From the NCBI GenBank assembly GCA_964541895.1, contig CAZISM010000105.1:1-18381 (forward strand): a stretch of DNA of 18,381 bases, read 5' to 3'. Positions 7,848 through 16,655 of this stretch are shown in pieces (within the stretch, counting starts at the first letter, position 1; the number at the start of each line of letters is the position of its first letter). Origin of the DNA: CAZISM01 sp964541895. GTDB lineage: Bacteria > Zhuqueibacterota > Zhuqueibacteria > Residuimicrobiales > Residuimicrobiaceae. The notes beneath the pieces were generated by a model. That model saw only the letters and a list, made by a program, of their open reading frames with translations, was not told where the DNA came from and searched no databases. The position numbers and the translations under genes are program-made.

Positions 7848-9325
7848 TTGAACACAATGTTCCGGCAGTATGGATTAATTATGATATTGGCGTCCTCCGG
7901 CCGCAATATGTGTCGGCCCCGAACAACCAGATTCTCGATAGTGACGTCTTCCACCAGGTGCTGTTCATCCAGGCCGGCGATGCGGCCGTGGATTCGGAAA
8001 TCGCCGATGACCTGGATGTTTTTATAGATCACATCCTTGATCCGGCCCCGCTGGCTGTCTTTGCTGTACGGGTTGGGATCTGAAAACAGCTCCAGCAGCA
8101 TGCCCGCTTTTTGCGGATGATCAGGGTGACTTGGATCCGGATTTGGAATATCCTGGCGCTGATATCCCTCGATCAGTGCGTGTTCGATGTTTATATTCTC
8201 AAAACGGATTTTACTGACCAGGGCCCGGTCACCGTTCTGCACATCCATGGCCCTTTGGACAAAATGGATGATTTCGATGTCTTTAAACAGAACGTTATAG
8301 ATGGAATCGGTGCGGGTTTCGGCGCCGATCTCCAGAGGCCGCCCCCAATCGCCCCAGAGAACACAATTTCGCACGAGGATGTCCTTCAGCGGGCGGGACT
8401 GGGTATCGTATTTCTCCCCGCCCCAGGCAGGAAATCCCTTAAGCACGATATTGTCGTCAAAGGTTCGGACAAACGAATTTTCTACTACCACCCGCTGGCT
8501 GTTGACCAGATCGATGCCGTCCGAATTATAGCGCCACATACCGATCAGTTTGACATTATCGATCTGTACCCGTTCGCATTTCACCGTGACCAGGGTCCAC
8601 TTGTGCGCATCGTTGAAAATGATGCCATCGATCAGAACATCCCGGCAACCCAGAAAATGAATCATGTTGACATCATCAAAGCGACCGATCCGGCCGGCGT
8701 CTAAAATGCCCCGGCCCATAACCCGGATATTCCGGGCATCGATGGCTTCGATGACGCCATGCACGACCGCACCGCCGGCTATATAGACGGTTTCGTCGTC
8801 TTTTAAGGTGATTTTCCCGACCTCATGATATCCAGGCGCAAAGTAATGCACCTTTTTATCCTCCGGACCTGGACGTTCCTTTTCCAGCGGATTGGCGAAC
8901 AGATGCAAGGCGTGATGCCAGCCGTTCACTTCGACCGCAAGCTGGCAGGCTTTGTCCAGGCTGAATCGGATGGTGTTGCCTGTGATCGCGGGTTTTATGC
9001 CGTACGATTGAGGTCTGATGATCACCGACTGCACCGGTTTGCCGGCCACAATTTCCACCTGTACCTGACCGGAAAAATCAAAATAAGCAAAAGATGCCAG
9101 TTCGGTTTCTTCCAGCGGTCGTTGATGCCCCGGCCATACCTGGTTGGCCGGCACAGCGGAAACACGGGTCTGATACACGTCTACCGGCATCTGATTGACC
9201 TGAAGTTGAAAATCCGCTGAAGCCGGCATGCTTTTCGGCCTGGGGTAGGTTATCACCGTCGTCTTTATGCTGCAATGCGTCAAAAACAAAGCAGCCAGCA
9301 AAAAAGCAGAAATCATGTATTTCAA
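7844..9325 (-). CDS. GH28-like right-handed beta-helix glycosidase, probable lipoprotein, TTG start
   Basis: A 493-residue protein with a short hydrophobic leader (KYMISAFLLAALFLTHCS) and a Cys at residue 18; His just before the Cys is unusual for a lipobox, so lipidation is likely but not certain. Residues about 170-490 show beta-helix repeats (NIRVMGRGILDAG, CRDVLIDGIIF, RVVVENSFV). GH28-type acidic residues are visible: D269 in NSDGID and D290/D291 in TFDDNIVLK. The classical GHG and RIK motifs of polygalacturonases are missing; at the corresponding place there is WGDWGRPLEIGAET, a block seen in a divergent bacterial GH28-like group whose substrates are mostly untested. The TTG at 9323-9325 is chosen because AAAGGAGG sits 7 nt upstream, while the in-frame ATG at 9316 is 16 nt away. 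Its stop overlaps the next sulfatase start by 4 nt. It probably cuts a glycosidic bond in the same polymer; the exact linkage is unknown. Confidence 0.85.
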   Translation of the reverse strand: MKYMISAFLLAALFLTHCSIKTTVITYPRPKSMPASADFQLQVNQMPVDVYQTRVSAVPANQVWPGHQRPLEETELASFAYFDFSGQVQVEIVAGKPVQSVIIRPQSYGIKPAITGNTIRFSLDKACQLAVEVNGWHHALHLFANPLEKERPGPEDKKVHYFAPGYHEVGKITLKDDETVYIAGGAVVHGVIEAIDARNIRVMGRGILDAGRIGRFDDVNMIHFLGCRDVLIDGIIFNDAHKWTLVTVKCERVQIDNVKLIGMWRYNSDGIDLVNSQRVVVENSFVRTFDDNIVLKGFPAWGGEKYDTQSRPLKDILVRNCVLWGDWGRPLEIGAETRTDSIYNVLFKDIEIIHFVQRAMDVQNGDRALVSKIRFENINIEHALIEGYQRQDIPNPDPSHPDHPQKAGMLLELFSDPNPYSKDSQRGRIKDVIYKNIQVIGDFRIHGRIAGLDEQHLVEDVTIENLVVRGRHILRPEDANIIINPYCRNIVFK

Positions 9326-9332
9326 AATGTAT

Positions 9333-9340
9333 CCTCCTTT
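9333..9340 (-). promoter_or_regulatory. Strong ribosome binding site that fixes the TTG start of the beta-helix gene
   Basis: AAAGGAGG on the minus strand lies 7 nt before TTG (9323-9325) and 16 nt before the nearest in-frame ATG (9314-9316). The spacing strongly favours TTG initiation. The resulting protein still has a normal signal peptide with Lys at position 2. Confidence 0.75.
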
Positions 9341-9409
9341 ATTGCCCAGTCTTGCAGGTTTATCCACGGCTATGGCCCTGGCGCTTGAATTCTTCCAGCA
9401 GATTTCGAT

Positions 9410-10861
9410 TCACGATGGAATATCTTTTACATAGACGCCATCCTGTTGCAGCGTGTGCTGCAGATCCTTTACGCTGACCTGATCCATGCGTATACCGGCA
9501 TCCAGAGCCAGCGCCGCGGCCGTACCCACACCCTGGCCCATAACCATACAATGGGTTTGTACGCGCACCGAACCGTGCGCTTCATGGGTCGAAGAGGCAC
9601 AACGGCCGGCCACCGCCAGGTTCGCTACCTTGTCATTCAAACACATGCGTAAGGGAATGTGATAGCTCTGACCCTGCGGCACCATGGTGGCTTTTTGCCG
9701 GTCCGCATAGGTCGTGTAACCGCTGCCCTTGGGATCATGGATATCGATCATCCACACGCCATGGCCGATGGCATCCGGTTGCTTTTGCGCGGACAGGACC
9801 ATGTCTTTCGTCAACGTCGCAAGTCCATGAATCCGCCGCGATTCCCGGATGCCCAGACTGCAGCCGGTCTGTTCGATCCTGGCATTCTCAAAGCCTTCGA
9901 CGTTTTTGCGGAAAAATTCCACAAACTGCAGCACCTGCTCTCGCGCCAGCGCGCTCTTGCGGGAAAGGTCTTCCTCATCCAACGGATTGCCGGCGACCGG
10001 ACACATGTTCAGAAAACCATCGATATGAGCGGCAACGGCATGGCGCACTTCAAATACCGAGCTGAATGGCGGCAGCAAACCTTGTTTCGTCAATTGCAGC
10101 ATGCGTTGTCGCATAGCCGCCGCGTACTCATCGGTCAGGCCGGCTATTTTCTTTTTATCCAGATTATTCAACTTGTAGATCAACGTCATACCCTGCACAT
10201 TTCCGTCTGCTTCCCTGCCGAAACCGAACGGCACCCCCGCCTTGGCAGCGATATCGCCATCGCCGGTGCAGTCCATTACTATCTTGGCCAGGATGGCTTT
10301 GGTTCCGCTCTTGGTTTCCACCGTCACACCTTGCAGGGTGCCGCTCTGCAGCAGAGGTTGACCGGCGACCGTATAGCATAGGGTCTTGACTTTGGCGGCA
10401 TCCAGAAGGCGCTGATAAACAATCTTCATCCCTTCCGGATAAAACCAGTGCGTTTCATGGGCATGAGGGTACTGTGCATCCTGCCAGATAAAACCATGTT
10501 TCGCCGCCATCCAGGCCACCTCTTCCACCAGACCATAGATCACCATCTTTTCCCGGTCGCTTCTATGCCAGCCGTTGACCAGGGCGGCGGTGGCCATGCC
10601 GCCCACGAACGGCCAACGTTCGATGAGAATCACTTTGGCGTTGTGCCGTGCAGCCGCTACGGCCGCTGTAATGCCGGCGGTGCCGCCGCCGCAGACCAGA
10701 ACATCGCACTCATCGAGAACGGGAATTGTTCTGGCTGGAAGCTCTATATGTCGGCCATCGGGTTCTGTTGTTTGCCGTGATCGACACGCCACCAGCAACG
10801 ACCCGGCAGAGGTCAACCCCAGCCACTTTAACAGATCGCGGCGGTGCATCTTTTTATCCAT
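9410..10861 (-). CDS. Tat-exported lipoprotein FAD-dependent oxidoreductase
   Basis: A 483-residue flavoprotein of the same broad group as the larger one at 2472-5177, without the extra beta-rich and discoidin domains. The ATG at 10861 has GGAGG 5 nt upstream; earlier in-frame Met codons lack a better site. The N-terminus combines a twin-arginine motif (HRRDLLKWLG) with a lipobox-like LLVAC (Cys 26), suggesting a Tat-exported lipoprotein. The Rossmann motif is CDVLVCGGGTAGITAA (about 52-67) with E81 at the end of the second strand, followed by WPFVGGMATAALVNGW. The second FAD block is VMDCTGDGDIAAKAG with FGREADG. Such proteins bind FAD and oxidise or reduce small organic or sugar substrates; the specific reaction is not known. 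It begins 55 nt after the GH38 stop and ends 84 nt before the beta-helix start, consistent with a single operon. Retaining two different exported flavoproteins in one glycan locus is notable. Confidence 0.9.
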   Translation of the reverse strand: MDKKMHRRDLLKWLGLTSAGSLLVACRSRQTTEPDGRHIELPARTIPVLDECDVLVCGGGTAGITAAVAAARHNAKVILIERWPFVGGMATAALVNGWHRSDREKMVIYGLVEEVAWMAAKHGFIWQDAQYPHAHETHWFYPEGMKIVYQRLLDAAKVKTLCYTVAGQPLLQSGTLQGVTVETKSGTKAILAKIVMDCTGDGDIAAKAGVPFGFGREADGNVQGMTLIYKLNNLDKKKIAGLTDEYAAAMRQRMLQLTKQGLLPPFSSVFEVRHAVAAHIDGFLNMCPVAGNPLDEEDLSRKSALAREQVLQFVEFFRKNVEGFENARIEQTGCSLGIRESRRIHGLATLTKDMVLSAQKQPDAIGHGVWMIDIHDPKGSGYTTYADRQKATMVPQGQSYHIPLRMCLNDKVANLAVAGRCASSTHEAHGSVRVQTHCMVMGQGVGTAAALALDAGIRMDQVSVKDLQHTLQQDGVYVKDIPS

Positions 10862-10916
10862 GTTATCCTCCATATACATGCCAACAACTACACAATCATG
10901 ATGGACCAGCACTCGA

Positions 10917-13658
10917 TCAGACGATTATACGCAGCGAAACCACCTCGTTGGTCTTTATGGTGCAATGAATAGAATTGCCCCTCACCGCCAGATCGCCAAC
11001 ATCTTCTTCGCTCAGCAGGGTCAACCGCGCAGATTGGGGCCGGGAAAAAAGCACAGACAGAGTAAAGTTGGTTTCCGCTTTCTGGCCGATTTCAAACAAA
11101 CGGATGATGACGCCTCGTCCATCTTCGGCTCGCTTTACGGCTGTGACCATAACATTGTCCACATCGACAGAAAGGGCAGATTGTTCTACCGACTGCACAA
11201 CCCCCTTTTGCGGCATGATCTTTTTCGCCTGCAGTGGATGCGCCACACTCCAACCGAACCGGGCCGACTGGACTGAATCTGATTTTGCCGCTGAAGTAAA
11301 ACTATAGGGCAGGACCGTCTCGCCACCCTGAAACAGAGCATAGTTGCAATTCCACATGTTGCTCATGATATAGGAATAGATGTGGCCGTTATGGGGCACA
11401 AAGTTCTTATGCCACTCCGGGTTCCAGCGGTTGCTGTTCATGCCGCCGAAGGAAGCCACGGGCGCTTCCGGCGAGCACCAGGTGACGGCAAGCTCGGCAT
11501 CGGACAGCTGGACGAAATTTTGCACACTGCAATAGCCCCGCCAACAACCGGGCAATATGTCTTTTTCCCAGTGCAGAAAGGCATAGGGTTGCTCGATCAA
11601 CAGCTCCGGCCGGCAGGCGACGGCAAAAGGGAATGCGAAATAAATCTGCTCTTTAAACAGGGACTCATTTTTCTCCACACGATTAAGCAGGTCAATCCGC
11701 TTCAAATTATGATACAACCTGATCTCCCGTGTGACTTTCGCCGGCGCCGGCCCTTGGCTCAACAGAGATGGTACCGACAAACTCGAAAAGACAGGACCAT
11801 GCACCGATTCAACGTGCCCCACTTTATCTGGAACATAGCGTTCGCCTTCGCCATAGACAATGCCCGCTTTTTCCGGACCGCCGGAACCGTTATAGAACGG
11901 ATTGACATTACAATGGATGTACTGATTAAAGCCATAATCCGCCGCCGGATCGATGAGTTCTTTTTGCAGCTCTTTATCAAAAATGGAAAGCAGCGTACCG
12001 GTCTTGCCATCCATGATGAGGCGATAAAATTGATTTTCAATCATAGCAGAACGGCCAAAGACCGGCATGGCATCCGCGTCTTTACTCTCCACCATATCGA
12101 ATACCGTATATCCGGTTGCCGGAACCTGTTCAGCAAGGAAAATCAAATTACGTTGTGGACCAGCAACAGAGACTATCTGGCAGGGTACTGGTTTTCCCGT
12201 TCTTCGATCCTGTACCTGCACAGAAGAGATATCAGATTCCAGCGGCAGAGTCACCACATCGGTGCGCACAAAAGAAAGGGGATTGAACACCACAATGCCG
12301 GGATCGGCGGCACTGATCTGCGAACACAAGGCGGAGAACGCCTGGTCCTGAATGGTGGTTATGTCCTTTCTAGCCTGGTATACGTAATCCTTTTTTTCCT
12401 GCCAGTGTTTTCTGTAATCGAGAAAAAATTTCGAAGCTTCGGTAAATGGTTCTCCATCCGGAATTTCGACAACGATATCTTCGCCCTGATTCACAGCCCG
12501 TTTTACTTTTTTTATCTCGCCCGGTCGGCCGTCCGGATCAAAATCAAAGCCCCAGGTATGGTCGGAATAGAACAAAAGATTATTATACACCCGGCTTATT
12601 TGCTCAGCGGGATAATTTTTCTCCATAAACAGGGTAGCCATCATTTCCGCGGTGATGATATCGTGCTGATTTCGTTTGTGCAGACCGGTCTCATGCGCCA
12701 GGGAGAGGGTACCATCCGCCCAGGAGTGGGGATTGTCGCCCTGCAGCACAGGGATCTGTTGGGGGAAATTCTTTTTGATATAGTTAAAAAACTCTGACGC
12801 GGTCGCCAGCTTGATCTTTTCGGTTTTGCATTCTTTTCTGAACTGACGCACCTCATCGATCAGCGCCGGATCCGGCGGAGCGATATCACCGCCACCGGCG
12901 AAACGGAACATGGCATCATACGGATAATCTTTGAGTTGTGCGAATTCGTTCAGCGTTTTCATACCGCGAAATCCAGCCACAGAGCCTTTCAAATAGGTCC
13001 AGAAGCCTGGGGTCCAGGCCACCATGACCTGGCTGCCATCGTCGGCCCGCCAATAAAACAGGCGCGGCAAGGTCGGGGCAATGCCTTGCGAAGCCGCTTT
13101 CACTCCCGGCCCGAAAACCACACCCTGGATGCCATTTTTGGCCAGTATTTGCGCCAGGCCCTTGCTATAGCCTTCGCTGACATCGTTGAGCAGGGCACAA
13201 TCAACCGTGAGGCCATAGCGCCGGCGCAGGCCTGCCGCGTACAAAAGCGAACGGGCCAGCTCCTCGTGGCCGCACAAATCAGTGTGCACACTGGCATACA
13301 TGGCACCGATGTCGATTTGGCCCCTCTTGATGCAATCAACAAGTTTTTTAAACTGTGCCCGCGACCGTGTTTTTTCATAGTTCTCGACGATCCAGGCGTG
13401 CTCGACGGTATACACATACGGGACATCGGTGTTTCTGGTTCTGTCGCACAGCTCGATGACGATATCGAGAAAGCCGGTAATTTTTTCCCTGATTTTATGC
13501 GGAAAATCGTGCCAGCCGATATCGGCGTGGGTGGCATTGAACATGTACACTTTCCAATCCTTCTCGTCCCCGGCCACCGTCACCCCCGGCAGAGTCACAA
13601 GAGCGGCGGAAGCCGCGGTGAGGCTCTTTACAAACTCTCTTCGATCAACATTTTTCAT
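10917..13658 (-). CDS. Tat-exported GH38-type glycosidase (alpha-mannosidase fold)
   Basis: A 913-residue protein starting with MKNVDRREFVKSLTAASAAL, a twin-arginine-type signal, so it acts outside the cytoplasm. The catalytic domain begins with FNATHADIGW. Residues H44 and D46, D159 (in LLNDVSEGYSKG) and H367 (in YSDHTWGFD) match the zinc ligands of GH38 enzymes, where the second Asp is also the nucleophile. The region after residue about 420 should be the beta-sandwich half of the fold. Known GH38 members remove alpha-linked mannose; this one is divergent, so the sugar could differ. The ATG has AGGA about 7 nt upstream. The gene is preceded by 124 bp, the second longest non-coding gap in the window, containing a palindrome that may control this and the following genes. 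Metal-site conservation makes an active enzyme likely. Confidence 0.85.
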   Translation of the reverse strand: MKNVDRREFVKSLTAASAALVTLPGVTVAGDEKDWKVYMFNATHADIGWHDFPHKIREKITGFLDIVIELCDRTRNTDVPYVYTVEHAWIVENYEKTRSRAQFKKLVDCIKRGQIDIGAMYASVHTDLCGHEELARSLLYAAGLRRRYGLTVDCALLNDVSEGYSKGLAQILAKNGIQGVVFGPGVKAASQGIAPTLPRLFYWRADDGSQVMVAWTPGFWTYLKGSVAGFRGMKTLNEFAQLKDYPYDAMFRFAGGGDIAPPDPALIDEVRQFRKECKTEKIKLATASEFFNYIKKNFPQQIPVLQGDNPHSWADGTLSLAHETGLHKRNQHDIITAEMMATLFMEKNYPAEQISRVYNNLLFYSDHTWGFDFDPDGRPGEIKKVKRAVNQGEDIVVEIPDGEPFTEASKFFLDYRKHWQEKKDYVYQARKDITTIQDQAFSALCSQISAADPGIVVFNPLSFVRTDVVTLPLESDISSVQVQDRRTGKPVPCQIVSVAGPQRNLIFLAEQVPATGYTVFDMVESKDADAMPVFGRSAMIENQFYRLIMDGKTGTLLSIFDKELQKELIDPAADYGFNQYIHCNVNPFYNGSGGPEKAGIVYGEGERYVPDKVGHVESVHGPVFSSLSVPSLLSQGPAPAKVTREIRLYHNLKRIDLLNRVEKNESLFKEQIYFAFPFAVACRPELLIEQPYAFLHWEKDILPGCWRGYCSVQNFVQLSDAELAVTWCSPEAPVASFGGMNSNRWNPEWHKNFVPHNGHIYSYIMSNMWNCNYALFQGGETVLPYSFTSAAKSDSVQSARFGWSVAHPLQAKKIMPQKGVVQSVEQSALSVDVDNVMVTAVKRAEDGRGVIIRLFEIGQKAETNFTLSVLFSRPQSARLTLLSEEDVGDLAVRGNSIHCTIKTNEVVSLRIIV

Positions 13659-13678
13659 CGTCCATCCTGTTGTTTGGT

Positions 13679-13709
13679 CGGTATCGTACGATGCCGTTTG
13701 CCGGCATCG
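13679..13709. promoter_or_regulatory. Palindromic site with a third half-site, possible operator
   Basis: Bases 13679-13696 read CGGTATCGTACGATGCCG, an 18-bp palindrome with a single mismatched pair and a perfect 10-bp core ATCGTACGAT. A third copy of the half-site, CGGCATCG, lies at 13702-13709, so the right half-site can also form an 8-bp hairpin with it (loop TTTGC, 13697-13701). It sits about 20 nt upstream of the GH38 start codon, just before the ribosome binding site. The symmetry fits a dimeric repressor operator or a short regulatory hairpin. No T run follows on either strand, so a standard intrinsic terminator is unlikely. Confidence 0.4.
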
Positions 13710-13782
13710 ACCGCTATCCGGTTTGACACTGTTGGGGCGAGCGCAGCGTACCTGTCATCCTTAGCGTGCGCATGAATCGCAT

Positions 13783-16644
13783 TTATTCATAATCGGCCGT
13801 AAAATTCCATTCACCCGGTTCAACCCGAAACAGCACATAGTAATCGGTTTGGGCATGAAAGACAATATTGCCGGAACCTTTTACCGGTTCATCGCTCTGC
13901 AACAGAACGGTACCGGCCTCACTGATCGTTTTAATTTTTTTCCCCGGTACCCTTGGTATTCCCACAAGCGCGGTGGTGTGCGGTGGTGAGGACAGCCATA
14001 GGGCAAAAGAATGATCGTCTTTCCTGATACGAACACGGATGATCCCCTTGACCGTCTCCGTGGTGGCCTCCACATTATGCAACGGACCCAATTGCGGCAA
14101 CACATGATACACACTATACCCCGGCTCGACCGGTGCAATGCCGGCTACATATTGCGAGAGCAGGGTCAAGGGACCACCAGCCCAGCCGTGATTGTAACTG
14201 CCGCCGCCATATCCTTCCGGGCCGATCCCCCAGCCTTCCCATAACGTGGTGACCGCACTGGCCACCATATTTTTATAACGCTCTTTCATTCGCGCCAAGC
14301 CGCCTTCGCTGTCCTGCATTTTGAAAAAGGATTCGAGAACATACTTTTCCGTATAGGGGCTGGCATGAAATTCGGTCTGCAGGACGTGACGAACATCTTT
14401 CCATCGTGTCGCCGGCATCAGGCCGGCCAGCGCGGCCAAGCCATGCCCCCGGTCATCGGTGGCATCGCCATAACCAGGAGATCGATACGCCTTGCCGTTC
14501 CAGAAACGGGCATCAAAATTGTTGAGCAGGGAATTCATGCGCTCTGTATATCCTGCCATATCCTGCTCTTGACCGACCAGGAGGGCCATCTGCCTGGCTG
14601 ACTCCAGGGCCATATAGTACCAGGCATTGTCCAGCAATGGTGCATCGATATCTTTGCCCCAATCTTCCCAGTCCCATCCGCCCGGCCTGTGAACAACCAG
14701 GCCATCGCTGCCCAGCTTCCAGAGATCCAGGTATTTCCGCACCCGCGGATATACGTACTCTATCGTGGCCTTATCACCCGTATAGAGATAATAGTTCCAG
14801 AATCCATAGCGTCCAATGCTGGCCAGCATTTGACAAGGCAACTCATGAAACCACTTTCCGGCCGGAATGGGTGAATACAGCACGCCGTCCGGCTTTTGCC
14901 AATCCACCAGATTCATGATTCCCTTTTTAATCAGGCTATGGGCTTGAGTGTCGCAGGCGTACAGCATCTCTCCCAGCACGATAACCTCATCGCCCCACCA
15001 TTGCGAGCGTTCACGATCCGGATCCTGTATGCAATCGCGCATATTGACGTTCATGGTATTGCGCGCTTTTCGCCACAGCGTGTTGTAGAACTCGTCGTCG
15101 CAGTGAAACGAACCGACAAATTCGCTGTTATAGCGTGTTTCCCGGTATTTCAAGGCAAGAATCTCGACCCCTTTGGGAATGGTATAGTGCACCTCGTGAC
15201 CATTCAGGTAGCCCAACGCTTCAAATTCCTGTTCCCCCTCTCTGGTCACATATTCGGCTCTGACATTGTATTCGCTCCCGCCTTTGTAATTATCCGTTCG
15301 CATGTCGATCAATAATCCGGCTGGAGCGTTAATTTTCAAATAGGGCGTAATAGTGATGTTATGAGGCAAGCGACCGACGATGATCCCGCCTGCCGCTTTA
15401 GCCGGCAGGGAATCGGCATTTTCATAATCCAGCAAGCCGCTGTCTTTCCACAGGGGAATCGGTCGTTTCCACAAACGGTTCCAGGGTTGTATCGGCGGCC
15501 GGCCAAAAGGTATGGCCTGTGACCAGCTGGACGCGTCATAGTTCTCCTGGGTCCAGTCGCCGATGTTTAACCGGGCATCGAAATGGATGTTATGTTCGGG
15601 CAAACGGTAATTGGGATAGGGCGCTCCGGTTTCTCCATAGGCCGGATGCCGGGTCATTTTCCAGGTGCTGTCACTGACGATGCTGGTTTGATCCAGATCC
15701 GCCTCGAAAAGCAAACCAGCCTGACCGCTGCTGTTATGACAGAATCCGTGTCGACCCCAATACCATGCGAGAATGGCAATGGTGTTCCGGCCGGGTTTCA
15801 AAAATTCAACCAGATTCACTTCATCATAATAGGTATCCTGTGGCGTAGGACCTCTTTTGAGGCCGCCTTCAAATACGGCGAGTTGTCCATTGATCCACAT
15901 CCAGTATTTGGAATCAACCGCAATACGGGCAACGGCTTGACGCGGCTGTTGTTCGAGATCGAAAGACTTTCTGAAACAGGTCCATGTATTGGATAGCCGG
16001 CCAGACGCCTGCCAATGCTGTATCCCCTGAACAGGAAGCGTACAGGCAGAGGCCCAACCTCCGGCATCAAAGGGCGGATTCATCCAGCCGTCCTTTTTTT
16101 CGAATGTTGCCTGCCAGGATGCATCGGTTTGCAGGGTTATCTCTTTTCGATTCCTAAAGGTTACAGTCAGTTTGCCGATCAGGCCGGCGGGATTCGGTCC
16201 GGCGTCCCGATTGATGACCTCAACCGCCAAAACATTTTCACCAGAAGCAAGGTGATCGAGAATATTCACCGACACAGAGGTTTCCCAATCTGTGGTCTCG
16301 GCCGTTTTGATGCCATTGACATAAAGAATGGAACTGTCATCAGCCGCCAAATACATGATGGCTGAGGTAAGGACCGCCCCGGCAGGAATGAGCAAACTTT
16401 TGCGAAAATAACAGCGTCCGGGATTGGCAGAAACCTCCGGCTTGACTTCCATACCGTAATGAGAATCCACCTGCCAAATCCAGTCGACATCCTGCAGCAT
16501 GGAGTCATGTGCGGTCACTGTTTTTGTGGCAGGGCCGATCCACTGCGCCTGCCAGTCCGTTCGAATTTCACGAACATCCTGTTGCACAGAGGAACAACTC
16601 ATCAAGAGACCTGTACACAGCGCCACACCGGAAATTTTAAACAT
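13783..16644 (-). CDS. GH78 alpha-L-rhamnosidase, lipoprotein
   Basis: A 953-residue enzyme that would release terminal alpha-linked L-rhamnose. The ATG at 16644 has GGAGG 5 nt upstream and gives a lipoprotein signal with lipobox LMSC (Cys 17). Two galactose-binding-like beta-sandwich regions precede the catalytic domain: about 80-165 (MYLAADDSSILYVNG) and about 220-320 (VDSKYWMWINGQLAVFEGG). The (alpha/alpha)6 domain contains DCIQDPDRERSQWWGDE at 537-553, the usual place of the GH78 general acid, and ATTLWEGWG with E803, the expected general base, followed by GSYNHGWAGGPLTLLSQYVA. The C-terminal beta domain starts around ETVKGIIRVRIRK. Length and motif order are normal for the family. It begins 11 nt after the GH99-like stop, so the two are co-transcribed. 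With the GH106 fragment, this makes rhamnose the best-supported sugar of the target glycan. Confidence 0.93.
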   Translation of the reverse strand: MFKISGVALCTGLLMSCSSVQQDVREIRTDWQAQWIGPATKTVTAHDSMLQDVDWIWQVDSHYGMEVKPEVSANPGRCYFRKSLLIPAGAVLTSAIMYLAADDSSILYVNGIKTAETTDWETSVSVNILDHLASGENVLAVEVINRDAGPNPAGLIGKLTVTFRNRKEITLQTDASWQATFEKKDGWMNPPFDAGGWASACTLPVQGIQHWQASGRLSNTWTCFRKSFDLEQQPRQAVARIAVDSKYWMWINGQLAVFEGGLKRGPTPQDTYYDEVNLVEFLKPGRNTIAILAWYWGRHGFCHNSSGQAGLLFEADLDQTSIVSDSTWKMTRHPAYGETGAPYPNYRLPEHNIHFDARLNIGDWTQENYDASSWSQAIPFGRPPIQPWNRLWKRPIPLWKDSGLLDYENADSLPAKAAGGIIVGRLPHNITITPYLKINAPAGLLIDMRTDNYKGGSEYNVRAEYVTREGEQEFEALGYLNGHEVHYTIPKGVEILALKYRETRYNSEFVGSFHCDDEFYNTLWRKARNTMNVNMRDCIQDPDRERSQWWGDEVIVLGEMLYACDTQAHSLIKKGIMNLVDWQKPDGVLYSPIPAGKWFHELPCQMLASIGRYGFWNYYLYTGDKATIEYVYPRVRKYLDLWKLGSDGLVVHRPGGWDWEDWGKDIDAPLLDNAWYYMALESARQMALLVGQEQDMAGYTERMNSLLNNFDARFWNGKAYRSPGYGDATDDRGHGLAALAGLMPATRWKDVRHVLQTEFHASPYTEKYVLESFFKMQDSEGGLARMKERYKNMVASAVTTLWEGWGIGPEGYGGGSYNHGWAGGPLTLLSQYVAGIAPVEPGYSVYHVLPQLGPLHNVEATTETVKGIIRVRIRKDDHSFALWLSSPPHTTALVGIPRVPGKKIKTISEAGTVLLQSDEPVKGSGNIVFHAQTDYYVLFRVEPGEWNFTADYE

Positions 16645-16655
16645 GTCTTCCTCCA

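Noticed and set aside
9360..9409. Protein-like tail (NLLEEFKRQGHSRG) in another frame just after the FAD oxidoreductase stop
   Set aside because: It is too short to judge; the FAD protein already has a normal C-terminus, and there is no evidence of a frameshift.
11382..12797. A 471-codon open frame on the plus strand
   Set aside because: It lies entirely opposite the GH38 gene, has no recognisable domain or ribosome binding site, and its composition is that of an antisense shadow.
13772..13790. Small hairpin ATGAAT/ATTCAT over the GH78 stop codon
   Set aside because: The 6-bp stem is AT-rich with a 7-nt loop and no T run, so it is likely chance.
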